A DNA stretch of 64,000 nt, taken from NCBI GenBank assembly GCA_015501075.1, contig JADNYJ010000011.1, positions 124,001 to 188,000 of the forward strand, read 5' to 3'. Shown here piece by piece: positions 1 to 11,300 of this stretch. The position numbers and the translations under genes were made by a program. Source of the DNA: Gymnopilus junonius (Eukaryota > Basidiomycota > Agaricomycetes > Agaricales > Galerinaceae). How positions within the stretch are numbered: position 1 is the stretch's first letter; every line of letters starts with the position of its first letter. The notes beneath the pieces are model-generated. The model searched no databases. It was not told the origin of the DNA and saw nothing but the letters and a program-made list of their open reading frames with translations.

Positions 1-1283
1 ATCCTAGCTCATATCAAACTATGTACTCTTTCGAGCCGATCATTTTTCCTCAGTCCGAAAACTTATTTCCTCCTCCAACGCAATTCCAGTGGCAAGGTGA
101 TGAACATGCGATGTATTCCAGTTCCTACGATTATCACGCCATCAGTCCAAGCGTCTCGTCCAAATGCACAGCGAGTTCTCAAGACCTTGTCGACTCCCAA
201 TTGGTACCAATTGTACGTACTCAACTATTGCTTTAGAGAATGCTAAAATTCAATCTTACCTCCAGGTTTCATTCCCTTCCTCAGCCCTCGCGAATGCGTT
301 GACGCCTACCTCACCAGCGTCCTCTGATACCAATGACACGGTATCAATCTCGACTATTTTCCACCCCGAAGCTTTTCCAATCCCAGATACGATTTTGTCC
401 GCTTCCGACGGCGTGATATTCTATGTGAATTCGCAGATCATTTTGGAATGCTGCTGTACAGCTTTTGAAGAGTACCTTGCTGCTCCATTATCCGACCCTA
501 AGTTTCGAGTCAGCGTTATTGAACTCGATGCGCCTAGCCTCGAGCTCAATATCATTCTTCATACACTGTACGGTACTTCTGCCGAAGCGCATTCACCTGA
601 TATCGAAACACTTGTGAAAGCAGTTGATCGAATGCCGACCTATGGTCTTCCTCCCCAATCACTCATACAGCCATCGTCACCATTATACAATCTGCTTCTT
701 TCCAGAGCACCGTTGTGTCCTCTTGACGTCTATGCACTTGCTGCACATCACGATTTATTACCCCTCGCTGTGAGTGTATCTTCACATCTACTGTCATACG
801 ATTTGTTTGCAATCACGGACGCCATGGCCAAGCGAATCTCAGCTACCTATCTCAAGAAGCTGATGCTACTTCACGCTGGGCGTTTTGAATCTCTAAAGAG
901 GATTCTTCTTCATCCTCCTTACCACCACCCACCCACAAAAGTATGTAGTCTGGAAGATCAGAAAAGTTTAACACGCGCTTGGGCACTGGTAAGCGCATAC
1001 CTAGTTTGGGATTCAAGACCTGGTTAGTGCTCTTCTCTTCGCATATAGACATTCTGTATTTCTCTCGCTAACTCGTATCCGCAGATCTATCGGTACATCG
1101 TATACAGACTACTTTAACACCTCTGATTGAGCACGTCACCTGCGGAATGTGCCACAAGATATTGAGTGAGAAGGTCAAAGATGTGTTGGTGCGTTGGGCC
1201 TCTGTGAAGGTATCGTTAAATTTTTCGTGCTCAAATCTGGTCATCACTGACTAGGTCTCTTTCTGTTTAAGTGCACCATTTGA
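1..1283 (+). CDS. BTB/POZ-type protein, copy A (5' end just outside the window)
   Basis: Three main exons and a tiny last one can be followed: 1-212, 266-1022, 1085-1209, and a last exon ending at 1283 in C-T-I-stop. Introns have GT-AG ends and the frame carries across them. The frame is open to base 1, and the paralogue at 24703-23432 begins M-D-P-N-P-Y-Q, so the start codon lies a few bases upstream of the window. The middle exon has the SSDGVIFYV-like strand of agaric BTB proteins (here SASDGVIFYVNS), then a helical region rich in A/L (VYALAAHHDL) and a C-terminal HVTCGMC motif. BTB proteins normally dimerise or bridge to cullin-3, but in mushrooms this expanded family has no defined role. 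It heads the left arm of an inverted duplication and is followed by a P450. Confidence 0.8.
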
Positions 1284-3129
1284 CCTTATTATTGAATCAT
1301 TTTTCTTTCTAAAATGTCATAGCAGAAGATGACAAGGGAATATACATCACGCGATACTTTGGATCGCGTTCTTCGGATCAGTGAGAATAAATAACTTGAA
1401 GACGCCCACAAATTAAGGCCTTGTTTAGGCAGACCTCGGAGTTCTGCGTTGCACTCTAAAATCCGTTACATCGTGTGGCAAAATCCCTTATTTTAGGCAC
1501 ATGAGTTCTCCAAGGTGTAGTATTGCAGGTTCTAGAAAACATTCCTTGCCAAGCTCAATCAAATCCCCTTTAGTTTTTCTGACAGCCTGAGTAGGTATTC
1601 AAATATATTGAAATAAAGGTAAGTAGGAACATGGTCAGGAGTGTTGTACAAGGAGAAGAAGTAGTCCTGAAGATCGGTGGCATCTCTCAAATTGCTTCCT
1701 ACTCTAAGTAATCAAAAAAAAAATAGTCGCCACGAAGCGGAGTCAGGGTACACTCCTACAGCTATTCCGGCAGCGTAGATCGAGACCTCGGTTGACTCGG
1801 GCATGTTCTGCGACACCTATGCCTGCAATGACGCATCTGTTGAGATGAATTACACATCTTAGTAGCGTGAAATTATGTCTATCAGGAATCTAGACTTTCG
1901 AGCCATTTACAAGTTTAGCGGCCGGCGCACGTTAATTGAAAACGACTGAAAACCCGAGCCCCGATCCGTGGGCTTGGATTGATTGAGTCTGCTGATCCGA
2001 TAAGAATCTCTTTTCTTTCGAGACTCAACTCACAGAAATATATTAACGTTTTTGGATATAGCTCCGGTACTGTTTCCAGGCTGCTCGAAACACGAGTCCT
2101 GAGTGATTAATGATTGATTATATACGATAATCAAAAATATAAATTCTTTGGGCCCAAGTTCAGCCTTTAATGACAGTTTTTGAGTCCTCTAAAATATGGA
2201 CAGAGCTCTGTCGGTCTGATACTCGTACTAAATCATCAATCTAGTGACAGACATAATATGTAAGGACTATTCACTGGTCGACTCCGAGTCCGTTCTCCTT
2301 AATTTAGATCGTCTTTGCTCATTATACTCACATACCGAACCTGTCCGCGCTGATCATTCTCTATGACTTATCAGTCTATCACTATGAGCATCGTGCATCA
2401 ACAAAGAACCTGCAGTGCCATGACATCTATTTTTCTGCATTGCCCTCGTGTTATCGGAATTAGTAGTACCTACATATCGGCGCCTTCATTAATTACGTAG
2501 GGTCGTTCATCCTGTAATAATTTGCGACAAAATAATTCGATGAAAGCTTGCTACATACATGTAGTACTTCCGCTTATGTGAAATGACGATGTGCTGCTCA
2601 ATTTTCTATCTTCTCCCTGTACTTCCGTATCGTCAATCACTTTTTGCATTTCTTCCCTCACGCTACCCTTGTCCCCTCTATTTCCCTTACCTGCTTTTTC
2701 ATCCATGGACAATTGCGGCAGTGCAACTTGAATCTCGGCTTAGATTAGATTGCAAGAGAGGCTGTGCCCCGGCCCACCTTCCGCATTGGCCCGAATTGAA
2801 CCTTGCTTGTCTGCTCACCGTCGCATGCGGCCTTACCACGTCCTTCTCGAGCGCAGTTTCACAGCTCAAGCGCTCAAGCCGGATTGACCAGGTTGGCCTG
2901 CTCCACTTACTCCGTGCATCCATTCTCCTCGTGGGGTTACAAGATCATTCCACAGGATCCAAAACGGCTGACCCCACTCTATAACCTTCTGCAAAAGAAG
3001 GCATGACATGCTTTCGTTCGACTTCAGAATTAGCCACATGGTGAACTCGTCATTGCTGAGTAGCCGTGAGAAGGTCTACAGTCGACTATAAGACTGTCAA
3101 TTGCTGGTCTTTTCTTGTCTACCTCAAAT
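1284..3129. other. Intergenic, left arm; P450 promoter at its end
   Basis: I see no gene here. Open frames near 2580-3000 have no homology I recognise and no sensible splicing. The last 100 bases hold a putative P450 promoter. Blocks at 3031-3047 (with CCACATGG) and 3063-3092 (CCGTGAGAAG, then an ACTATAAG TATA-like site) also occur upstream of the second P450 copy. Confidence 0.5.
3063..3092 (+). promoter_or_regulatory. Core promoter of P450 copy A
   Basis: A TATA-like ACTATAAG lies about 40 bases before the ATG. It is preceded by GCCGTGAGAAG and TCTACAG. The same order of blocks is found at 21175-21144 on the minus strand upstream of copy B. Confidence 0.5.
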
Positions 3130-5287
3130 ATGTTTAATTTCCTTTCCCTGCTTGTCGGCGCTCTAGTGATTTGGGTTATTAAGCAATTTATCTCTTATTA
3201 TATCTCAAGACATGTGCAATATCCTCCTGGACCGAAGCCGAAACTATTTATTGGGAATGCCTTGGATTTCCCAAATTCTCAGCAGTATGAAGCCTACGTA
3301 GAATGGGGAAAGCGATACAATAGTGAGTTGCAGACTTCATGGGACAAATGGAATTTACACAACAAGCAGGCGGTATCCTTTATGCATCCGCACTCGGGAA
3401 CAAAGTCCTCATCATCAATAAACTTGAAGATGCAGATGAGCTTTTGGATCGGCGAGCGAGACTGTATTCTGATAGGCCAATGATTCCTATCGTTGAGTTG
3501 TGAGTCTCCGTTTTATTAAGCTGCAATGATTCTAGACCTTTGTTACTGATGGTCTCAGGACTGGATGGGGAGGGAATGTCGCACTTTTGCATTATGGTAA
3601 ATCATGGAGATTGAGCAGGAAGCTTTGCCAGCAAAGCTTCCGCGCAGAAGCTGCTCGAGATTTTCATCCGTTGCTCCTGAAGAAAACCCACGAAATGCTT
3701 TACCGACTGTTGGTGGACCCAGACCATTTTGATGAGCACAGTAAGATGTATGTTCCTGACTCTCCATCTCTAGTTCGTATGCTCCAAATTGAATGTATTC
3801 TGACCAGGATGTCCATATCTGTCCCGATGATTACTATGTATGGATATGAAGTCGAGTCTTTTGAAGATCCATGCATTGTTGCAGCCGAAGAGAGTATTGC
3901 AAGTGGAGGAGATTTGTTACTACCCGGTAAAAGTTGGATTAACACCTTTCCAATCCTAGGCTACGTACCTCCCTGGTTTCCGGGAGCCACGACCCGTAGA
4001 ATTGCCAAAAAGGCTCGGGAAATCAACAGAAGGGTACAGGACATTCCATTTGAATTTGTGGAGAAAAATGTTGTAGGTGGTGTTATGCATTAAATCTGGA
4101 TTTTCCGCAGCTGATGGTCAAACGCTCAGGCAGAGGGAACAGAGATTCCGTCCTTCGTTTCGAGATTCCTCAAGAGGCAACTGGAGGGGTGCGCATCCAA
4201 AGAAGAAGAGGAAGCTGTGAGAAACATAGCATGGACAGTTTATAGTGGTAAGAAACGTCCAGAGTAAATTTATAAGGAAGTCTCTAATTCACAATTCTCA
4301 GGTGCTTCAGATACTGTAAGCCCACACAACACATTGAAACTGAATGAGGAGGTCAACCATTGTCAAATAGATGGTGTCAGCCACAGGTACATTCTTCTAT
4401 GCAATGACAATCCATCCAGAGATACAGAGGAAAGCTCAGTCTGAAATTGATCGGGTGGTCGGTACTGGTCGGCTGCCAAACCTTGAAGATCGTCCTTCGC
4501 TTCCATACATTGATGCGATATATCGCGAAGTTCTGCGATTTGGACCCCCAGTACCAATGGCTGTAGCACATTCATTGATGGAGGATGATTATTACAAAGG
4601 GTATTTCATTCCCAAAGGTTTGTCTTACTGTTCTTCGTCTTTTACAATGTCTTGACATATGAGCGTCTACGTATTAGGGACTATGATTCTTCCAAATATA
4701 TGGTAAGCGAGCCAAGATGGAAAGCCGGGAACCGATATGACGTTTGGACATTTCTTCTTCAGGGCAATGACGTGCGACGAAAGTATATATCCCGAACCCC
4801 TTCAATTCAAACCTGAGAGGTTCCTTGATGCTAATGGAAATCTCAACGATGACGACAGAGTCCTAGCTTACGGATTTGGGCGCAGGTAATAATGAGCCTA
4901 CCTCTCAGTGCAGTCGAAGCTGATCGGAGCTCCAGGATTTGCGTTGGCAAACACATCGGCAGCGACACGGTACATTTAGATTTATCAACGCGGCTCCTCT
5001 TTCGGATCATCGAGCTTATTAAATGATGTTCTGCCAGCTTTGGATCATCATAGCATTAGTCCTTGCTTCTTTCAATATTGAAAGGAGTAAAGATGAATTT
5101 GGTAATGAAATTGAGGTTAACCACGATTATCACGACCTGGGAATCATGCAGTGAGTCACTGGTTCCATAATTTGCCTTTCATTTTACTAAATAAATATCA
5201 CTTTATTCCAGCCATAAATCGAAGTTCCACTGCACTTTCGTACCTCGGTCTCTTGTGGTCAAGCAACTCATTGAAGAAGCGAGATGA
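3130..5287 (+). CDS. Cytochrome P450 monooxygenase, copy A
   Basis: A haem-thiolate monooxygenase, probably ER-anchored. The ATG at 3130 opens a hydrophobic anchor (MFNFLSLLVGALVIWVI) followed by the proline hinge YPPGPKPK. About eleven exons join with GT-AG introns and conserved phases. Visible landmarks are the WRLSRK C-helix (W and R contact haem propionates), the I-helix TVYSGASDT, the K-helix EVLR (ExxR), KPERFLD (PERF), and FGFGRR/ICVGKHI with the haem-ligand cysteine, where the intron splits the motif. Estimated length is about 510-530 residues, normal for the family. The type resembles basidiomycete P450s usually annotated as O-methylsterigmatocystin-oxidoreductase-like; the substrate cannot be read from sequence. 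The last exon ends VVKQLIEEAR-stop. No frame break was found. Copy B is at 21106-18962. Confidence 0.9.
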
Positions 5288-7195
5288 AAGTCATACCATT
5301 TGTTTAGACTTGTCGTCCATATTCCAGTGATATTGTAATGTACAGATAAATACCATTTCGAAGGCAGAATTATATGTAATTACATGCACTGTTCACCGGA
5401 CTCAGTGAGTCATCTCCGACCCACCTTTTCCTTGATTTGGATCAACTAGCCGTAAGGGATGGGCCACTGAGCAAGTACACCCATGATTCATAAAAGCGGA
5501 GATTCTGTTCACAAGGATTGTCATTGTGTTTCAAGGCTTTGCTTTATTTCGACGTACATCACTCGAGTGTCTTCCTTCTTTTCCTACTGGTGCATCTTAC
5601 ATCGCGGACCTACTAGGAAGGCGATGCTTTAATTTGATATTTCCAATGGAGTCAGTCTCCATTACCGCGGCGAATATATGGATGTATTGATATGCCCGAC
5701 CGAGCCTGATGGAACATTCTTCCGGTGAAGTTGGTTGATGCATTCGACCGCGAGTTTATAGTTTCTCAACAAGCGGCAAAAGGATCATCAAAATTGCAAG
5801 GGCGGAAAAATGAATTAAACATATTAAAGTGGGAAATGAGACTGTGGACGAACAGCCCTCGGTTGAATTTCAAATGGAGTATGAGTAGTAAGAATGACTT
5901 CTCCATTTCATCTGCTCATAGAATTATACGAAACTGCCTTTGTTTCATCAAAGGCTCAGGTTTAGCTAATAGGTTCCGTTAGGATATCGAGCATCTAGGA
6001 ACCCAGTCTAAGTCATTATAAATCACCATCAGTTTGCTGAAGTCAGAATTAATTAAAGAGGTTCCGAATAGCTAACTATAGCTCAGGCACCTAGATACAC
6101 AGGCACCCATACACTACTTTGCCTGTTCAACCCAAACTTCGTGCAAAGGGAGGCCTAAAAACGACTCAAGTACTTGACCCAATATAGAGGACTTCGTCTG
6201 ATGCTCAGGCACACAGCGATGGTTGCGGTATGAGATGAATGCTTCTGAAAAGAAATTTATCTTCTTTGAGACTCGTGCTAAGAAATCGACTGGAAACTGA
6301 TGTTATTTGGGAAACAAAACACGAGGAAATAACCCCCCCCTTCAAATCATCGACACCCCCTAGGCTGTAACGGTTTTCTCAAGATGGCAAGTTATATCGC
6401 CGGCGCAGTGCCGCAACCGGATTCAGGCTTTGATGGTGTTGGACACTGACCAGTAAGGCAGACGACGATATCGTCCCTTTCTGAGTATTCCCCTTGAGCA
6501 AGATATACATAGCCATATGAGTGGGTGTCGTACAGAGCACTTACGTATCGCAAAGTTGAAAGATAAAGCTCTTTATTTAGATTTCGCCAAGCATTGTCAA
6601 GTCTCCGAGCTATTCTAAGAGTCTACGGTCACTTAAGACTTGTGTGAAGTGCGAAGATGTACACTTTATTTGACTTATCATCAGATAAGTAAGCCGATAT
6701 CATACCTTTGAATAGGTCGTCAGCAACCATCAAAAGCGTCACAGCGGGAGAAAAAACTCTTTGAGCCTTGAGGGAACAAACGGACTTCCGGATTAGGGAC
6801 AAGCGCACATCCCGATTTGGATGTGTGTTTATGGTCACTCCTCTCATCACCCGCCATGGCTGCCCCCATGGCTGAACGTCAATAAATGACCTTCGGTGAG
6901 AAAGTGGCCTTTCAACCTGTGCGACTTCTAGGCTTACCCGATATTGCTCTTCCCCTTGAGCCCGAATTTAGTTTTCTCATTAGCTGTCAATTTCGATTAC
7001 CGGATTCGGACCTTCCCCTTGTCCTGTACAACTCTTCGCTCTTCCCTTCTTATGGTTTTTGTTATTATAAAGCCGAGAGGGAAGGCCCCCAAGTTGTTGC
7101 AGATTCGTCTCCAATTCCTCGCTTCCCCTTAGTTTCACTAATCCTCAGCTCCCTTCTACTCGAGCTCTATCCCGTCCTATTCCTCCAACTAAAAC
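5288..7195. other. Intergenic between the P450 and the peptide gene
   Basis: Similarity to the other arm fades within about 40 bases of the P450 stop. The short open frames at 5725-5982 and 6629-6850 show no recognisable product. A TATA-like TTATAAAG at about 7065 lies roughly 130 bases upstream of the peptide gene ATG, and CT-rich tracts typical of fungal promoters fill the interval. Confidence 0.4.
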
Positions 7196-7515
7196 ATGCA
7201 ATTCGCACTCCTTTCCACTGTTCTCGTTGCCTGCAGTAAGCCATTCCCTCTATATTTGATCGTAGACTTCGAAAGCTAAATTCCTTCGACCACTCTAGTG
7301 ACCATCTTCGTGTCTGCATCCCCATTACCTGCAGCAGTGCAAATTGAGGCCCGAGCACAACCATTCCTCGTCAGTATCCCTTTCTCTCTCACTTGGATGC
7401 CATATCTAATCCTGATTTTATATAGCCTCGCGAAGGAGAAAACGTCGAGCTCGCTCGCGAACCCGAAGCTGAAGCTGAACCCGCCCCCATCTGTGGCAAA
7501 TACACCTGCCTATGA
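7196..7515 (+). CDS. Small secreted peptide precursor with alpha-pheromone-like C-terminus
   Basis: Three exons, 7196-7235, 7299-7369 and 7426-7515, join in frame (40+71+90 bases) into 66 codons plus a stop. Introns are GTAAGC...TCTAG and GTCAGT...TATAG. The N-terminus MQFALLSTVLVAC then MTIFVSASPLP is a clear signal peptide ending near Ala-Ser-Pro. A short acidic pro-region follows, then an EPEAEAEPAP spacer and the terminal octapeptide ICGKYTCL-stop. X-Ala/X-Pro dipeptide spacers before a short Cys-containing peptide are the layout of ascomycete alpha-factor precursors, where Kex2 and a Ste13-type dipeptidase trim the ends. There is no Lys-Arg Kex2 site and no CaaX box (Cys is not at -4), so it is not a standard basidiomycete lipopeptide pheromone. 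The function is inferred only from this layout. It could equally be an uncharacterised secreted peptide. Each exon is too short to stand out alone. Confidence 0.65.
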
Positions 7516-8365
7516 AGCGTCTATCGATCTGTTCGTAGATGAAGAGGACGCCGCGGTGAACAAAATTCTTCTCTTCGGAAGAAATCCCGGTCGTCCCAGA
7601 GGGACCGCCGAGAGTCTTCCGCCTATGATGATCCCCATCCACCATTTACTACGCATTCGATCCTCCCCTTCCAACTTGTCTTGTCTTCGAGCCAGCCGTG
7701 TAAACAGCAACCTTATAATCAACCTGCCCTCGAACCTACACTCATTCCACTTTCAACCCAACCCATCCACACAACCGTCCTTTCCGCCCTTGCATCATTT
7801 GCGTTTGCATTTTTTATTCTAATTATTCCAATTAGATCTCCAACAGCGCAACCACCATCCCGGATCCTGGATCCCACCCATGTATCAATAGTAATCATCT
7901 CGTCGTGTTCAAGTTATTTCTCGTTTCTTGGCCCCTTCCCCATCCTTTTTCTTGTCCTTTGTCCTTATCCACATCCCCTTGTCCTTATCCATGTACTCGC
8001 AACTTGTTCTCTCTAGTCTAGATCTCTCAGTCGCTTTGGATACCTTACCCGTATCATCCCTTATGTTGTTGTTGTTTGTCATTCGCGCGGACGCTTTACT
8101 AACTTCCGTAGCACCGTTGTACTTGTACTGCCACTACTACTACTACTAGCCATCTCTCTCCCTCCCTTTGTCTTGTCTTGTCGCGTCTTGTTTTTTTTTC
8201 TTTTCTTTGTCGTCTTTTAGGGTACTTTCTTGTGGAAAGGAATTAAATATAACAAACAAAAAGAGTGCAAACATCCATAACCTCCGCGTGATGTCTAGTC
8301 TAGTATACGCTCTGATTTATTATTCTACAGTCAAAAAGTTTGATAATCTACAACGCCCATGGGAT
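7516..8365. other. Convergent intergenic, CT-rich
   Basis: This is a pyrimidine-rich tract between the peptide gene stop and the NF-X1 gene stop on the other strand. It probably holds both 3' UTRs. Apparent open frames here are low-complexity and unsupported. Confidence 0.4.
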
Positions 8366-11300
8366 CTAAACATCATCCTCCCAACTATCCGGCACAGGTT
8401 CACTCGTCGGCGGCGGCGGAGACACAGCCGCACCAACACCAACACCAGAAGACGACGACGACGACGAAGGCCGCTTAACACCCGCAGGCGACACCGTCCT
8501 TGATCCTGATGATGAGTTACCACCTGTCACACCACCTGCCAATGTAACACTAGCAGTAGCAGTGGAAGTAAAAGTCGGCTTGGGAGCGACCACCGACGTC
8601 CATCCACGAGGACCAGTAGTGGCACCGCCAACCGGCGTTGGAGCTCTTACTCCTGACCCTCCTCCTCCTCCGCCGCCGCCGCCTGTTGCACCCGCTCGCC
8701 AGCTCATCGCAGACGCCGCCGCCGCCGCCGCGCCTCCTCCCACACCTCCCGCTCCAGCACCCCCTCCACGACTCAAACTCCTAAAATCAGCTAACCGGCC
8801 CAGACTCTGACTCGGCGCAGCCGAACCTAAAGTCGAGCCTGAACTCGAAGCGACGAACTGCGAGAGCAGCGGGGCCGGGATACGTGTATCGATGCGTCGG
8901 AGGAGTTGGACGCTTCTATGGGGTTCTTGATCGACCATTTGGGTGTCCATTCTATACACGGCCGCGAGCTAATAAACAATAAATGAAGAGAAGGAAAAGA
9001 TTTGATAGTCAGATAAAGAGAACAAAGAGAACAAAGAGAGAGAGAGAGAGATAGAAACACAATACGTACATCATGCACAAACTTCCTCCTCTCAACCGGC
9101 ATATGCGGCAACACCTGCGTCCGCTTATTCTCCTTATTCCCCACAAAATCCGCAAACGCCCTCTCCACCACCCCCACGAACTTGGCATTCGCAGGCCCAC
9201 GCGCAAAGCCCGCCAGTTCCTCCCCATACGTCGTCTGTCCTCCCTTCACTTCGAAATTCCTCAGCGTCCTTTCTCCAAGGTTCACCTTGATGCCCAGAGC
9301 ATCGGCTAATCGCGCATTGCGTTTCGCGAGTTGACAGTCGTTGTTGCATTTCGGAGCCTGCGTCCAACTTGAGGATGAAGAGGAACCTGACGATGGGGGG
9401 GAGGCGATCGTCCGTCCGCAGTGGACGCTCTGCTTGAGTCGTCCACAGGGACATGTGAGCACCACCAGGGCTGGCAGGGTCGGTTTCGGGACAGCTTGAG
9501 GGGCGTGGCAGGGCAGTGTGCATGGGTGGTGGTTTGGAAGGCTGGGTGGGGGGTTAGGGTGTGGTTAGCATGTGGAAATGAAGGAAGGAGGAAAAGTGAG
9601 TGAGAAAGAGAGAGAGGACGTACCAAGCTTTTCTTGCTTTACCACAAACAGCGGTGCACGGTCCACATCCACCTGGACCATCTGCATGACAGAGTCGTTC
9701 ACAGTGGTGGAACCCGCATTTCATCAACCTGAGTCAATTTTTATTATCATCAGTAAAAGTTTTCCCTTGAAAGCGAAAAAGAACGAAGAAAAAAATTAAA
9801 AAGAAACTAAAAACTCACTTCCCACAACACTCCCACAGCTGACCTTATCACTCTCCAACAACATCTCACATTATTCACCTCCTTCTTGCCACACGCGCAT
9901 CGCTTCGTGGTCAGATGCGGCAGGCGGGCAGCCGGGGTCCTGGTCGTGGCCACTTCCCTGGCATCACCGCCACCACCAGCACCAACACCCACACCACCCA
10001 AGATAAGCGTGACACTCATGCGGCACCGCCGGATGCCCACACGCAGGTGGCGGGCGCGCACGGGTAATGGCATTCCATACGCGTGCCGCATGGGATGGGG
10101 GGTTCGTAGATCGTGCGGCCGCAGGACATATGACTGTTAAAGGGGTTTGGTAAGTAAGTAAGTGTGTGGGTGCGGATGAGATAAATGAATGGAAAGGGAG
10201 GAAAGGAGGTGAGGAAGGTGAGTTAATGAATTGATGTGTATGAATATGAATGAAGAAGCGGAGATGAAAGGAAAACAGGGATGAAGGAGAAGAGGGAATG
10301 AAAAGGAAAGAGGGAATGAAAAGGAAAGAGGGAATGAAAAGGAAAAGAGGGAATGAAAAGGAAGGAAGGAAAAGAGGTAAAATAATGAAAAAAGTCGTAA
10401 CAAAAATAACAAAATAAAATCACCCAACTACCTCCTCAAACGAACTCCTCAAACACCTTCCACAAGGCCTTATGATCCTCCTCCACACCGATGATGCCAC
10501 ACGACAGCTTCCCACACACCACATCGCATTCATGCAGTCCGCTTGTTCTTCTCCAATAGCCATTTCATGTGCATCATCACCCCACGTTTCTGCCCTTCTT
10601 TCCCGTAGCCTGCGCCAACGCGATCGAGGCGAGGGACAACACACCCTCCGACATCTATGACGTCCGCATGCGCGCAGGGCGTTGCATGGTTTATCGCATA
10701 GGATCTCTTTCTCCCCTCCTCCACCTCCTGGTGACTTGAACCTGCACTTCATAACAGACCAAACTCTTCGTCGTCGCACCACACCTACACGGCCTCACGA
10801 TCCTCACACACAAGGCGGACACGGCCTTCATGACACCTGGCCTCGCACGGGTGGCCGCACGCCGGTGGGGCTTGGAGCATGGGAGGTACATGTAGGGATG
10901 GGGTCTGAGCATGAGAGACGCGCGGGAAAGTGTATTGGGAGGCGTTGGAGTCTGAGTTTATTTGTGAGGACGCAGGAGATGGGGCGATGGTGCATCGGCC
11001 ACAAGGACAATGGGTGATCTTGGAAGGAGATCGAGGACACGGAGCGGGCTTTGATGAGGGCGGATGGCATGGTTCTGACATTTATGTGTTCCACAATCAA
11101 AAGGCCTTGAAAAAAAAATGAAAAAAAGGCAAGAATCAGTAATCAAATCTATAAATAGAACAACTAACACCTTACCTCTCACAAACGCTCTCGCAAGCAA
11201 ACCTGCCTATCCACGGCTCTTCGCCCTCCACGAAACACTCGACGCTCTCGCCCTCGCCGCACGCCACGTCCTTGGTGTCCTTCCCACAATAACACCTGAC

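Noticed and set aside
2583..2984. A 133-codon plus-strand frame upstream of P450 copy A
   Set aside because: It is rich in Leu/Ser with no domain, is overlapped by frames on the other strand and is absent from the matching place in the right arm.
7490..7512. A CaaX farnesylation box for the peptide gene
   Set aside because: The terminal residues are Y-T-C-L; cysteine is at position -2, not -4, so it is not a prenylation box.
7298..7822. A 174-codon frame over the peptide gene
   Set aside because: It reads through both introns of the peptide gene and through CT-rich DNA. The spliced three-exon model explains the signal peptide and stop better.
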